Source: Linum tenue
Lineage: Eukaryota; Streptophyta; Magnoliopsida; Malpighiales; Linaceae
Assembly: GCA_946122785.1 (NCBI GenBank)
Contig: CAMGYJ010000009.1
Span: 7,904,937 to 7,968,936 of the forward strand
Direction of reading: 5' to 3'
DNA length: 64,000 nucleotides
Below are positions 1 through 10,830 of this stretch, piece after piece (position 1 is the first letter of the stretch; each line of letters opens with the position of its first letter). The notes under the pieces were generated by a model. That model saw nothing but the letters and a program-made list of their open reading frames with translations, had not been told where the DNA came from and made no database searches. Both the position numbers and the translations under genes were made by a program.

Positions 1-670
1 GGTGGTGTGAATTGTGAAACGAAACATTTTTCATTTTTCTATCTAGTCATATCATTCGATGATCCTGGCCGTCTAATGGGATGACCGCCCGCAGATTTAG
101 CTTACAGGAGAACGCCACGTAAGAAATGGTGGGTCCCAATTAATTATAATTAAGGTGACACTCTGAACAAAAATATTACGTATTGATTTGAAGTTTGGAT
201 AGATTGAATATACTATATTTTGAGTATGAACTATTATTAACATTGAGATAGTTATAAGAATTAGAATATGCGATTTCTTAAATGAAATAATTATTCAATC
301 CCACTATTTTGAATTATTAAAACAGATTGATTTTGAGAGATTTTGTTATTATTGTTTGGGATTTAATTAATTTTTGTGTGTATAGAATAGATAGAGCCAA
401 TTATTGGTGCAGCTCTAGCTCTAGTCTGTAGGCTCTAGTGCTCTGCTAGGGTTAAGATAGGGACGAATTTATCCATTCAGCGAGGGGCGGGGAGGACACG
501 TGTGCCAATCAAGGAGTGACGATGTAGCGCTAACTGTTCAATTGGCTGGGTTGATGGATGCGGGTCGACTGGATGCTGGTTACCAGACAAAAAATGAAGA
601 CCCAAAGCCCACACCTTTTCCTATTTTTTGTTGTGTATATATTATTCACCTATCAATATAACTAGCTTTT

Positions 671-820
671 AACTCGATCCGTCGGTCCGATTAGTTTGGT
701 TACCGACTCGTACAGGGAGAGTGAGAGCAAGAGTGCAAAAACATATAACTCGATCCGTCGGCCCGACTAGTTTGGTTACCAACTCGGACAGTGAGGGTGA
801 GAGCAAGAGTGCAAAAGCAC
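671..820. repeat. 76-bp direct tandem duplication
   Basis: Two head-to-tail copies both begin AACTCGATCCGTCGG, at 671 and 747, and share the internal block TTAGTTTGGTTACC or CTAGTTTGGTTACC and the tail GAGAGCAAGAGTGCAAAA. A few substitutions separate them, so the duplication is old but still clear. No gene is associated. Confidence 0.85.
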
Positions 821-1269
821 ATGCTTTTGGAGAATTGCATATTCAAAACGTAAATATTCTTTAGACAAAAATATTAGATCTTTTTTAAAATGATCAACTC
901 GACATGTAAATACAAACTAAAAAGAAAATAACAAAGTTTAATAGCACATTCGAATCCTCTGTCCTCCACGTGTAAGCCTTTGCCTTTTGTTTAAATTAAA
1001 CACGAAGGGATAGTAGGGTAAATTGCATCCCTCCTATTTAATGTTGAGTGTTGTCACTAACTTTTGACAAGATGTGAACCCCACTCCACGCCCCACGCGC
1101 GTTCCCCCCTCTCTCACTCCTTGTTTTATTATTAAAAAAAAAATTACATTATTCCTTATCTCTCTCCGATCTACAACTAAAAGATGGAGAGAAATGTATC
1201 TGCTCTCTACACTCTAACTCTATGTCTACAACAAAAATGAATCTAACAATCTCAGCTATCTCTCCTCTA

Positions 1270-1740
1270 ATTCCATACAATACCATATGGTAAAACATGC
1301 TATAGAAAATTACAAATCCAACTACCATACAATACCATATGGTATAGCATATGAAAAAATTTACAAATCGACCTACCATACAAATACCACATGGTATAAC
1401 GTGGTAAAACACTCTACAAAAAATTATAAATCTAAGTACCATACAATACCACCATAGTAGAACATGGTAAATCGAATGATCATAAATTAATTATAATTAC
1501 CATATAATACCACATGGTAGGAGAAGGTAAAACCATATAAAATAATATAAATCTAATTACAACCATATACGACCAAATATAAACGTAATTTCTCAGAATT
1601 GGTGTCGATTATCACCCAATACCATATTGTATAGTATGATAATATCACAGGATACCACACAATAACATATGGTATAGTGTGGTAATATCAATATATATTT
1701 AGTTACCACACAATACCATATGGTATAGTGTGGTAATATT
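1270..1740. repeat. Degenerate array of palindromic TACCA...CCATATGG...TGGTA units
   Basis: At least seven units carry a palindrome of the form ATACCATATGGTAT, often flanked by TACCACACA on the left and TGTGGTA on the right. Centres lie near 1286, 1338, 1390, 1513, 1670 and 1719, with early spacing of 52 bp and later spacing of about 60 bp. Each unit can fold on itself. It resembles a decayed minisatellite; the core has four A/T bases between CC and GG, so it is not a canonical CArG box. Confidence 0.75.
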
Positions 1741-2399
1741 AATACATATTATCTATTTATTTTTATCTTCAAGTATATATTGCTGACATTAATGGAAATG
1801 ATGTTCTCCAAAATCAAATCGGCATACCAAACATGCTAGTTGTTACTGGATTTTATGTCAAACATCAAATATATGCAAAAAAAAAAAAAAAATAATAATA
1901 ATCTAACAAGAGAAGGAAGCAACAGACACATGATAGAACTGAGAACCTTAACACCAAAAAAACCAAATCACCTCCATCAAATCTAATGAGTAAAAAGCAT
2001 AAATGAAAGTATGAAACAACCTAAAGGTTCACTCCCCCAGCTGCCACTAGCCACTGTACAATCATTCTCCAAATGCTGCATCAATGCCAAAAATGTTCCG
2101 TTCATCTATTGTTTACCTTCCTTCTCATTGTCCACCTGCCTGCAAACATGTCTGATCATCTTTTGTTGTAAATAGATATGGTATAAGGTTTTTTCAAAAC
2201 TATGTTGGATACTTAAATAAGAGCAAAACGTCTGTAGTGTTCAGCCAGAACTCTATCGTGATTATACTCGGAACAAACTCATCAACCTGGTACTTGGATT
2301 TTTTTTTTAAAGAGGGTTCTTCTGTTCTTTAAAAGATGAAGAATTTCATTACTTCAATATATGTAATTACAATGTAATCCAAATATAATGCGTGGAGAG

Positions 2400-2877
2400 T
2401 AGGAATGGTGATGGGGCAGGGCCGGGGCGGGTATTTCAATACTCATACTCGCCCCATGGCAGGTCAGATACAGGTCGGGTAATTTATAATTGGACGCGCG
2501 GGTCGGGGCAGGTCGACCCAATGAGTATGTAATTTATGCGAAACACATTAGAAATATTCGTTATTTTCATTAAAAGACCAAGAAAGAAACCATTATATGA
2601 TAAAATGTAGTTAAGTTATTGGAGAAATTGAGGTTTTTACTTATTTACAATTTTATTATAGCTAAAATATGATGTAATAAGAGGAAAATTCTAAGTAATT
2701 TGACTAAGATTACAGGTAATCTAGGCAGGAACGGGTCAAGAATGAGGCGGGTCAGGACAGGTCGAGTCAGTGAGACGTACCCATACCCACCCTGCCCCGC
2801 CTACGTGGTGGGTCAGACCTGCCCAAACAAGCCAAACAGGTCGGGTAAATTGGATCAGGTCGAAATTGACATCCCTA
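2400..2877. mobile_element. hAT-like MITE with GGGTCGGG-type subterminal repeats
   Basis: The element begins TAGGAATGG and ends GACATCCCTA. Flanking 8-bp duplications GTGGAGAG (2392-2399) and GTGAAGAG (2878-2885) differ at one base, matching the 8-bp target duplication of hAT transposons. Both ends are rich in GGGTCGGGG/CAGGTCGA motifs and the centre is AT-rich without an ORF. A truncated copy of the same left end lies at 30180. Non-autonomous. Confidence 0.8.
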
Positions 2878-2892
2878 GTGAAGAGCCAAATT

Positions 2893-2972
2893 CCATAAAT
2901 AATCCAGTTATATCTTCAGCTATAGCTTCCCACCATAAATAATCCAGTTATATCTTCAGCTATAGCTTCCCA
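2893..2972. repeat. 40-bp tandem duplication upstream of RPL12
   Basis: Two nearly identical 40-bp units (2893-2932 and 2933-2972), each containing AATCCAGTTATATCTTCAGC, lie just outside the MITE and about 330 bp upstream of the RPL12 start codon. The near-identity suggests a recent slippage or unequal-exchange event. Confidence 0.9.
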
Positions 2973-3090
2973 GTTCCCACCATACAACACTAGACAGAAA
3001 TGTGTCATGACTTAAACACCAAATTCCATTATATATAATCATCGGCTCTTTAACACATTTCTACTGATGAGCCCAGCTCGCAATCATCAT

Positions 3091-3172
3091 TAATGGGCAG
3101 AAGGGCCATTGGCCCAACCAAGGCCCAAACGATAATTTCATAAAATTCCCAGTCCAGTCTGCAAAACCCTAG
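3091..3172 (+). promoter_or_regulatory. RPL12 promoter: site II and telo-box elements
   Basis: The sequence shows TGGGC (3094), GGCCCA at 3111-3116 and 3122-3127, then AAAACCCTAG at 3163-3172. Site II (TGGGCY, or GGCCCA read the other way) next to a telo-box (AAACCCTA) is the known signature of plant ribosomal-protein and other growth-linked promoters, bound by TCP-class factors. The cluster sits 125-205 bp upstream of the ATG, and no TATA box is evident, as usual for this class. Confidence 0.75.
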
Positions 3173-3295
3173 ATCGGCCCCTGATTTAATCTCCTAACAC
3201 CAATTCACCTCCCATAAAGCAGCTGCGCCACCGAACAGCCTCGCTTCCCCCTTTCTCCCAAACCCTACAAAAAATCCCCGACAGCCGCCGCAACC

Positions 3296-3796
3296 ATGCC
3301 GCCGAAGTTCGATCCCTCTCAGGTGGTGGACGTCTTCGTCCGAGTGACCGGCGGTGAGGTCGGAGCAGCATCCTCCCTCGCTCCCAAGATCGGTCCGCTG
3401 GGTCTGTCACCGAAGAAGATTGGTGAGGACATCGCCAAGGAGACCGCTAAGGACTGGAAGGGATTGCGCGTCACCGTCAAGCTCACAGTCCAGAACCGTC
3501 AGGCGAAGGTGACGGTGGTGCCGTCGGCTGCTGCTCTTGTCATCAAGGCCCTGAAGGAGCCGGAGCGTGACAGGAAGAAGACGAAGAACATCAAGCACAA
3601 CGGGAACATCTCGCTTGATGATGTGATCGAGATTGCTAAGGTCATGAGCCCTCGATCCATGGCCAAGGATTTGAGCGGAACAGTGAAGGAGATCCTGGGG
3701 ACTTGCGTCTCCGTGGGTTGTACTGTCGATGGGAAGGACCCGAAGGATCTCCAGCAGGAGATTACCGACGGTGATGTTGAGATTCCCTCCGAGTAA
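3296..3796 (+). CDS. RPL12: 60S ribosomal protein L12 (uL11 family)
   Basis: A 166-residue intronless ORF, the normal length for plant RPL12. It starts [13 protein letters not shown] and carries the uL11 N-terminal region with the proline-rich [17 protein letters not shown] segment (about 27-43) that contacts rRNA, followed by the C-terminal rRNA-binding domain ending GDVEIPSE. The protein forms the base of the ribosomal stalk with P0 at the GTPase-associated centre of the cytosolic 60S subunit. The ATG context (GCAACCATGCCG) is good and is the first ATG after the telo-box/site II promoter. Codon use is GC-rich at third positions, unlike the surrounding DNA, as expected for a highly expressed gene. 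It is intact, and it is the first gene of a run matching the Arabidopsis RPL12-PIP2-LUL order. Confidence 0.97.
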   Translation: MPPKFDPSQVVDVFVRVTGGEVGAASSLAPKIGPLGLSPKKIGEDIAKETAKDWKGLRVTVKLTVQNRQAKVTVVPSAAALVIKALKEPERDRKKTKNIKHNGNISLDDVIEIAKVMSPRSMAKDLSGTVKEILGTCVSVGCTVDGKDPKDLQQEITDGDVEIPSE

Positions 3797-5552
3797 AAAG
3801 GTTCTATTCGAGAGCAGGAAATGGAACTTTTATGTTCGTCCCCCTTTTTGCTCCCCCCCTGTTTTATTTGTTAGTGTTTTTACTTTGTGAAATGTTACTA
3901 CTCTCAGTTTTGGATTGTGAAAGAAGTTGAAAGTTTTAGACGAATACCGTGAATTTATCTGAATGCTGGATCAATGGGTAGTGCATTCTCTGGTTTCTAA
4001 CTTGGTGCTTGATGATGTGAATGGAGGTTCTGTTTGAGGTAATTGTGTTGTTACTTGTTTGCTATTGGGGTTGGAGATCTTTGCCATAAAGCATTGCTAT
4101 TTGGTTGCACGCTCAGTTCTGATTCTTATTTTGGGTTGTCTCTGATTGCTTTCGTGTCTCTGGTATTAGGGTGCTAATATGATGTAATTCACTGATCTCA
4201 TTCATAGAACCAACCCATATAATGGATTTAGTTGCTTGAAGGGTAGTAGGTATGTGTTACCGTTCGACCGCGCTGGATGATGCTCGGTAATACAATTTGG
4301 ATGTTGGTACTGGAGACTGTTGTAATTTGTTCATGAGGGAATTGTTTTCTGTAGGATTCAACTTCAGCTAAGAATGTCTTATCGTAGAATTGGCTTGTTT
4401 TGTGTCTTTTAAAAGTAGTTTTATGTTTTAGGTTTGTGGTGCAGTTGGATGGTAGTGTTTGTACAGGAGGGGGGACAACAGACAAGCTCTTTTTTGATGC
4501 TTGGTTAAGCACTTGGCAGAATCCCTTTGCTGTGAATTGAATGTTGGTTACGTCAACTGAGCAAGGAGATAGTCTTTGTTGCCTGTGGGTTGCAGTTGGT
4601 TTTGATTTTATAATAATTATAGATTAGTCCTCTGCTGTGGTTGTGGAATGCTGTTTTTAGTCCTTCTGCTCCGTGTTCATGGAATGTGATTAGATTGTTG
4701 TCCATGGTTGTGACTTGTCTTTTGGGATCGTTTGCTTGCTGTATTTTTTTGACGAGTCTTTTGGGTGGTATGCTAGATGTTATGAACTCTCAACATAATA
4801 ATTTTAGAATAAGTTGGGTGCAAATGTCTATATATCTTGATTGACACAATGAATGTGAACTGAAAACATATTATTGCTTATATCAATAAAGAAAAATTAT
4901 TGACTTAGTGGTCCACGTATATGTAGTTGAGAATCATCCAATGACGAATCAGTCTCATAAAATCTTCATTAAGTTTACAAGCAAGAGAATCATGAACATT
5001 TTGTAAAAACGAAGTAAGCCAATCTAAGGATTGAGATCGATTGATGAACAAACATAAAAAAAAAAATAATCGGAACTCAATCGAGCAACTGGCTGTGTCT
5101 TCCTCCTCCGGACGCGTATGGTTTATAGTACTGCTGTGGTATCTGTGAACAGTACACAAACAAACAAACACACACACACGGTTTTGTTGCGTCCCTTCTC
5201 GAACTTTCCTAATAACTTGAGCTTACGTGGGTTTCCCGGAAGCTGATAAGCTCTTTCTCTCCCATAAAAATCTGGGTGCTTCCCTCCTGCCTCGATAAGA
5301 CAATTGGCAGTGTCATCATCACACTGCTTCGATATTTTCGTTTGGCAAACAATACATATAGTAAATGAAAAATCAACACGTGGAACACTAAGCCACCGTC
5401 CCACTGCTTTCTCTGGCTACTATACTAATACCAGTGGGTGGGGACTAAGCAAGCAAACAAAGTGGAGAGGAACCAAGTAAAGTAAGTATCTTCTCCTCCT
5501 CCTGATTCTTAGAGTAATATCTGTCTTGTCTTCATCTCCATCTTCCGCCTAT
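3797..5552. other. RPL12 3' region and spacer
   Basis: The first 150-400 bases are the likely RPL12 3' UTR (T-rich, with GT-rich stretches). The rest is moderately AT-rich single-copy sequence. Several short ORFs occur on both strands but none shows domain structure or a gene-like boundary. An ACGTGG core (5379-5384) lies upstream of the small gene at 5694. Confidence 0.5.
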
Positions 5553-5558
5553 TATAAA
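5553..5558 (+). promoter_or_regulatory. TATA box of small gene 1
   Basis: TATAAA in the context CCTATTATAAAACAGAGG lies 136 bp upstream of the ATG at 5694, a normal plant distance when the leader is about 105 bases. An ACGTG core (CAACACGTGGAAC) about 175 bp further upstream is the type of element bound by bZIP or bHLH factors. Confidence 0.6.
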
Positions 5559-5693
5559 ACAGAGGGCCACTCGCCCTTCTTCTGTAGTGTTGTACCAATA
5601 TCCCTCTACCCTCCAAAGAAAACACCAGCTAGCTACCAAATCGCAGGCTATAGAGTCCATCGTCGTCTCAAGTGAAGTGCAGTAGTGACAACA

Positions 5694-5861
5694 ATGGTGG
5701 GGAAGGAGAGCAGCAGCAGCAGCAGCAGGAGGGGTTGGGTGGAGGTGGCTCCGTCTCCTATAATCCGTCCTTGTAAACCCTCCAAAACTATTCCCAAGTC
5801 CCCCAGTTTGGATACCATCACTGAAGAAGAGCCCTCTCAAGATCCATCAAACCCTCCCTAA
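5694..5861 (+). CDS. Small protein, 55 residues, W-x-EVAP family (paralogue of the one at 7793)
   Basis: A short ORF too small for ordinary gene calling: it starts MVGKESSSSSS, continues RRGWVEVAPSPIIRPC and ends in an acidic TITEEE stretch and PSNPP. It has no signal peptide or membrane segment. Support for a real gene: a TATA box at 5553, a CT/CA-rich leader, a good start context (ACAATGG), and clear similarity to the ORF at 7793-7993. Both have W-x-E-V-A-P, a cysteine 12-13 residues after the Trp, and an I-[TA]-E-E-[ED] motif 27-28 residues after it. The six serines come from an AGC repeat. I do not recognise the function. Confidence 0.6.
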   Translation: MVGKESSSSSSRRGWVEVAPSPIIRPCKPSKTIPKSPSLDTITEEEPSQDPSNPP

Positions 5862-7616
5862 CTTGTGCGGTTTCGCCCCCTCTCTTCTTGTCCTTTAATT
5901 TCGTCGGCCAATCATTGGATGGATGTATGCTGTTATAGTTGCTCATCCTGTATCAGAGTAGTATAAGATCCATACGGTTTATGACACCTTCTTTCATGTA
6001 TTCTCCCTTGGTCATGGTGGAATTAATCATTACACATAAATGGATCGAGGAGTTCATGTCACTGCCTTTTGTTTCTCCCTTCTAGATTCCCTCGATGGGT
6101 TTATTGTTAACGAAAGTTAGAAATAAGATTACCTTAACCAAAAAACAGAGCGATCTAGACTCACGTTGATATCTGTCCAGACCAGATCATCACCAAGTTA
6201 TGATTGTCAATCCTTATGTGATGCAAAAATATGCCAAGCACTCATCGCATACCATTTCAACGTTTCATCCTTATTCGACATTCACTCGGAATTTATAAAG
6301 GTTAACGATAATTTTTGCGAGCAGATACTTTAAAACTCTGCCTATTCCTATTGAGGAGGAGCAGTCACATGTCTCATTGTGATTTGCTTCCTTAGGTGTA
6401 CAAATTAGGCCATGTTTTGGAGCTTAGACAATGTTACTCGTATCACAACTCCACTCTAGTTTAATTAAGAGAACAATTTAACAATTTCAAAAAACCAACC
6501 AGCATAGTTGTAATGAAGCAAAAGCCGACAACAGGCTTGTAACTTGACTAAACACTAGTTAGAATAGAAACCCAAAATAAAAAAAATTTGCGTTACCGAA
6601 TTTGGACCAACAACATACTAGGTCGTTCTCTTCAAAACATTTCTGGTATTGCATTGTATTATGCACAATAAACCATTGGTCGATCGTTTTCAAGATGAAG
6701 AGTCACTTCCCAGCTCTTAGTTTATGCGAAAATCGTAGCTTTTGAGGAACACCCTCTTTCGTGTTTTTTACTTTCTAAATTGTGTACCTATAGGGTCTAG
6801 GAGGTTTGCTATTTAAAGGGGCAGAAACCCCCTGAGTTTCTTTTTTTTTAGTTGGGAATAAGTCATATGATTAGAAAAGATAATTATTGTCTTAAGTAAC
6901 TCCAGTTAATTTGGTCAGATTATTATTCCGTCATTAATTACTCTTCCTTATTTCTTATTTTCAAATCAGGAAAGGATTTCAGATAATGAATTCAAAATTT
7001 CACCAGAAAAATTATAGTCATAAGCCAACCAACCCAATTTACTCACTTCACTTGATCGACTGGTTGGTTGACGTGTGCATGTATGTGGTTGGAATGTCAT
7101 TTAGTTCCTCCATCTTTCACAAAAAATGAATCAAGTTTGAAGACTCTCTAAATACACGTTTTATAAGTGTTCACCCACATGACACTTCCTTTCAACTCCA
7201 AACAACACCAAGCACAATTGACATGCGACGAGGTGGAATTTGGGGCCGTCCAAACTCCAAGGGATGCAGCAGCCAAGCCAAAGACAACCAGCAAAGTGTG
7301 TGTCGCCTAGGCGTCCACGTTTTCCAATTCAACCAAAGCCGTCAGTAGTGGTAGGGCCCTCCTTTCTCCCAGTCCAGTAACATTCCGTCACGTGTTACAC
7401 GGATGCTAACCACATACCCATTTTTGTTTGCTTATTAGTTAACCATTGTTGATTAGGGAAAGAAAAAAAACCACAATCATTAGTTTTTTTTTAATACATT
7501 ATTTGTCGCCACCTTACTACCTTTTATTAGCTTTTGACTCCTTCCAATTAGGTGAAGTGGAAGCGCGTGTTAATCCGGAAACTTCTTTCTCAATTCCTCA
7601 CGCCAATTCACTTCCG
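5862..7616. other. Spacer between the two small genes
   Basis: Includes the probable 3' UTR of small gene 1 (to about 6100), then AT-rich sequence with no coding signal. The last 350 bases look like promoter sequence for the next gene: a G-box GTCACGTGTTAC (CACGTG at 7391-7396) and a GTCCACGTTTTCC element (near 7313). Such ACGT cores suggest light or ABA control, but this is inferred from short matches only. Confidence 0.5.
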
Positions 7617-7622
7617 TATAAA
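7617..7622 (+). promoter_or_regulatory. TATA box of small gene 2
   Basis: TATAAA in CTTCCGTATAAAATGG lies 171 bp upstream of the ATG at 7793, with a CA/CT-rich leader between. The G-box at 7391 lies about 220 bp further upstream. Confidence 0.6.
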
Positions 7623-7792
7623 ATGGACACAAAACCAGCCAGATTATATTCATAAATCAACCCTCCACAATCGATCAATCAACTGAGCAGTGAGCAGCTA
7701 GCCACCACCTTCATTGGAATCGAATTTCAGAAGCAAGCAACACCCTCCCTCCACTCTGTTTTTTCTGAAACCATCGGGTCATTTGTGCTCGA

Positions 7793-7993
7793 ATGGCTAA
7801 GGGCATCGTCGTCGCGAAAAGGCCTTTCATCAATCCGTGGGCTGAGGTTGCCCCGCCACTTTTTGTCAAGTACCCTTGTGCTGCTGATTCCCCTGCTACT
7901 ACTAGATTTAGATTACAGCCCATTGCAGAAGAAGACGAAGGTAGTGAAGATCAGCATGATCATGAATCTCAACTTGTAGAAACCGGGAGCTAG
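7793..7993 (+). CDS. Small protein, 66 residues, W-x-EVAP family (paralogue of the one at 5694)
   Basis: A 66-residue ORF that starts MAKGIVVAKRPFINPWAEVA, has a hydrophobic PLFVKYPC stretch, then a FRLQPIAEEDEG acidic motif and a His/Asp/Glu-rich tail. The start has a good context (CGAATGGC) and a TATA box 171 bp upstream. The pattern W-x-E-V-A-P, then Cys, then L-x-x-I-A-E-E-D matches the 55-residue protein 2.1 kb upstream, so the two look like an old tandem duplicate pair in the same orientation. No signal peptide or transmembrane helix. Function unknown. Conservation between the two copies is the main reason for calling both genes real. Confidence 0.6.
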   Translation: MAKGIVVAKRPFINPWAEVAPPLFVKYPCAADSPATTRFRLQPIAEEDEGSEDQHDHESQLVETGS

Positions 7994-9025
7994 CTCATGA
8001 TCATCTACCCCCAACCCCTTTTCTGTTTCCTTCTTAATCTCATATATGATCTGCTCGGCTCTTCTGGCTCCGAGAAATTGTGTATCATTTGGAAAAAAGG
8101 GATGTGCTTAATGTTATGGTGTCGGGGTTTCCAAGTCGAAATGGGGATGTTTTCAAGTTTTCATTGTCTCCGCCAAGTATTTTCGACAGGAGCTTAAACA
8201 AATTAAAGCCTGTGTTGCTTTTGGGTTGGATTTCCATCTTATTTCGTAACTGTTCGACCTCCTCCTTCACGTTGACGGAGTTCAATGGAAACATCCCGTG
8301 TTTTGCATCTAGTGATCTCATGGAGCATGGACCGGCCCAAGACTGTAACAACTGCAGTGGGCCTGTCCACTTGCCGAAAGCCTGCCCTTTTTACTGGACT
8401 ACTCTTTCCGGTCCCATTACATGTCACGTATCCATTTTTTCTAGCTAGCCCAGCCCACGCATCGCTTGTCCTCGCCGGCGTCCCTCATCTTCAAACCCCA
8501 GGACCTCAATTTCTCTTCTCGGCCCGAATCTTCTTCTCACTCGTGCCCCACTCTCTTTTTTTGTGGCGTTTGTAAAACAGTACCGTACCCGTGATTTCGA
8601 TGGAGACTACTAGAGTTTACATTGATAGACGATTTTAGTGATATGAGATGGTTGAACCATGTTTAAACTACGATTTTTGCATATAATATCCTACCGTTCA
8701 CTTTTTTAGTACAACCACAACCACTAATATGATTTTACAATCTTCGGTTTGATGTGTCCAACCTCTGGGTCGAAATATCATTTGAATACAACTTATTTAC
8801 AATGTGTATTCGAAACTTTTCAAATTTAGTGGAATGTTTAATTTCATATGATATTAAGGTGACGTCATAATAACTTTTCAATTTTTTAAAAACTGATAAC
8901 CTTTTATCAATGACCGAACATTGTATTTTTAATGCATGGTTACAACTATTATGAATATCGTTCATGGTCTAATCCCGAGGTGGTGTTACAGAGGACACAG
9001 AGCAGGTTCTAATCCCGTGGTGATA
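7994..9025. other. Spacer
   Basis: Contains the probable 3' UTR of small gene 2 and then AT-rich sequence. A 122-residue ORF on the plus strand (8080-8448) and an overlapping minus ORF (8085-8351) have no recognisable domain, and I do not call them. A phrase resembling AATCCCG(A/T)GGTG(G/A)T occurs twice (about 8972 and 9011) and again, diverged, near 9757, and is probably repeat-derived. Confidence 0.45.
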
Positions 9026-9030
9026 TTACA

Positions 9031-9416
9031 GAACATCTACATTCATGAAATAGCATTTTCATTTCATATGCGGTCCCTATTGCCACATCAACCACTTTTA
9101 CCATTTCACTACATATCAATTTCATTTTCTCTACATCCATGAAATCAACTTTTTATTTCATTTTGTGGGTCCAACTAATTTTTTATTACAACTAAACATT
9201 TCTTCTATATGAATGAAACTATAAAAGAAAGTGAAAATGAAAAGAGAAGGCAAAAGGTGAGATTTGGGCCCATGATTCTACCCACTTGTAGTTTCATAGA
9301 GAATTTCATTTAGTGAAATCTTCCATTAGTGAAAGGACTTGCTACATCCATGAAATAGCAATTGACAGCAGCCACGTCAGAATGAAATTGTCAAATGGAA
9401 GCCGTTGTGGATGCTC
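9031..9416. mobile_element. Tourist-like MITE (copy 1)
   Basis: The left end GAACATCTACATTCATGAAA and the right end GTGGATGCTC form an imperfect inverted repeat (GA[AG]CATC[TC]ACA). The flanks carry TTACA on both sides (9026-9030 and 9417-9421), consistent with a TTA target duplication of PIF/Harbinger elements. The interior matches, in inverted orientation, the element at 56081-56469. About 386 bp, no ORF, non-autonomous. Confidence 0.75.
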
Positions 9417-9421
9417 TTACA

Positions 9422-10085
9422 GAACATCTACTGTACCACCGGAGAGTGGATGATTTGGCAACACTAAAGATAAAAACACTAAAGCTAAAGATGAATGGAT
9501 TGATGATGTGATATACTAATGGATTATGATGGTAAGCACTGGCCCTGGAGGCATACCAATGGCTATAATGCCGATACTATACTGATACCAATATGATCCA
9601 GCCCTAGCAGTTTAATGATGATATGATATTATTGTTACTGATACTAAACTGACTAACTTAAAAAGGAAATTGGATGATCATGTAATAAAAACTTAAAGGC
9701 GCCAAATTGTACACTTGGTACAGTAGATGAATTTTACAGGAAACCGGTTGGGGTATAATCCTGCGGTGGTATTATAGGACACCGGTCAGATAAAGTTATA
9801 AAAGATCAACAATTATCGGAAAAAGGAGCATCGAAAATTAACTCAATGAATTTCCTACGAGAAGGGAAAAATACAAATGATCTCATTCTCAATGTCATTC
9901 CGAGACAAACATATGCATTTACCTACAATACATTTCAATAATTGTTTCATGTGTTTTGACATAGAATAGACATGGCAATGGGTAGAGTCATTGGGTTATT
10001 TGACCCAATTGGCTTGACTCATACGGGTACTGCGTCGGACCCAAATGAACCTATATGCACTTCTAATACTTTAAAGCATATTAGA
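9422..10085. other. AT-rich spacer
   Basis: No gene seen. Near 9970 an ATGGCAATGGGT sequence resembles the end of the hAT MITE family described elsewhere in the window, but I found no matching right end, so it is at most a relic. Confidence 0.4.
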
Positions 10086-10830
10086 AGTGCTCAGACCTTA
10101 TATATTACGGTTGGGGGCTGGTTTGACATTGGATGGGGGAGTGATGGCGTCCTACTCTATAAAGAAAGCCTGGAACTCTTTTAGACAACATGAGAATATT
10201 GTGCCATGGTATAGACTTGTTTGGAACAAACATATTGTCCCTCGACAATCGACATGGATTTATTCTATGGCTTGTTATAAATGATAGGATGAGTTGCATG
10301 ACAAATTCATTGCGTGGGGCAAGCCTCGGTTTGGCCTGTGTATGCTTTGTCCAGGAGGCTATGAATCTCGTCTTCATCTCTTTGCAGAGTGTGCATATAT
10401 CAGATTCGTTCTTTCTGTGATTTTACAGGCTGCAACTCCTCAATACTACAGTGGTGTGTTTGTTGGTGGAGTGGCGAATCATCTGTAGAAGCTTTGAATT
10501 GGTTGTCCTAAAGTGCGACGATCAGTATAATCTGGTGTGAACGTTGTTCCAGGATGTATGGCTCAAAGGGTGCGTGGAGTCCTTCCTAGCTGGTGCTTGA
10601 GGCGAAACGGATAGTCCGCTTTTCGTTGTCAACTGGACCAGAGTCTGCTGCATTGTTACGAGTCTAGGGGTTTGGGGTAGTTTACTCTTTGCTTCCGGTT
10701 TTCTTCCTTATCTATGTACGAAGGCTTTTTATATATTGTACAAAACTTGTTTGTTTTTTAGGAGCGCCATAGCGGTTTGTTATTGGTTGCCAGTTCTTAA
10801 TGAAATTTTGATTTAACCATACAAAAAAAT
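10086..10830 (+). pseudogene. LINE (L1-type) 3' fragment with reverse-transcriptase zinc-binding domain
   Basis: Three pieces in different frames read through a zf-RVT-type domain: first KKAWNSFRQHENIVPWYRLV with WNKHIVPRQS, then GFILWLVINDRMS, then DKFIAWGKPRFGLCMLCPGG with YESRLHLFAECAYIRFV. The CxxC...H...C layout is typical of the C-terminal zinc-binding domain of plant non-LTR retrotransposons. At least two frameshifts and several stops make it dead. It ends with a TAATGAAATTTTGATTTAACC-like tail and an A-rich run near 10822-10832, matching a LINE 3' terminus. The 5' part (ORF1, endonuclease, RT) is absent, as is usual for 5'-truncated insertions. Confidence 0.75.

Larger units (their letters stand above)
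1..2399. other. Intergenic spacer with local repeats
   Basis: No credible coding region. The stretch is AT-rich and holds a 76-bp tandem duplication (671-820) and a palindrome-rich array (about 1270-1740), both listed separately. Short A-runs occur near 1130 and 1880. The short ORFs here have no recognisable domains and biased low-complexity composition. Confidence 0.6.

Noticed and set aside
1283..1723. CArG boxes (MADS sites) in the CCATATGG array
   Set aside because: Only four A/T bases separate CC and GG; a CArG box needs six.
8080..8448. 122-codon ORF downstream of small gene 2
   Set aside because: No domain, poor composition, overlaps an equally long antisense ORF.
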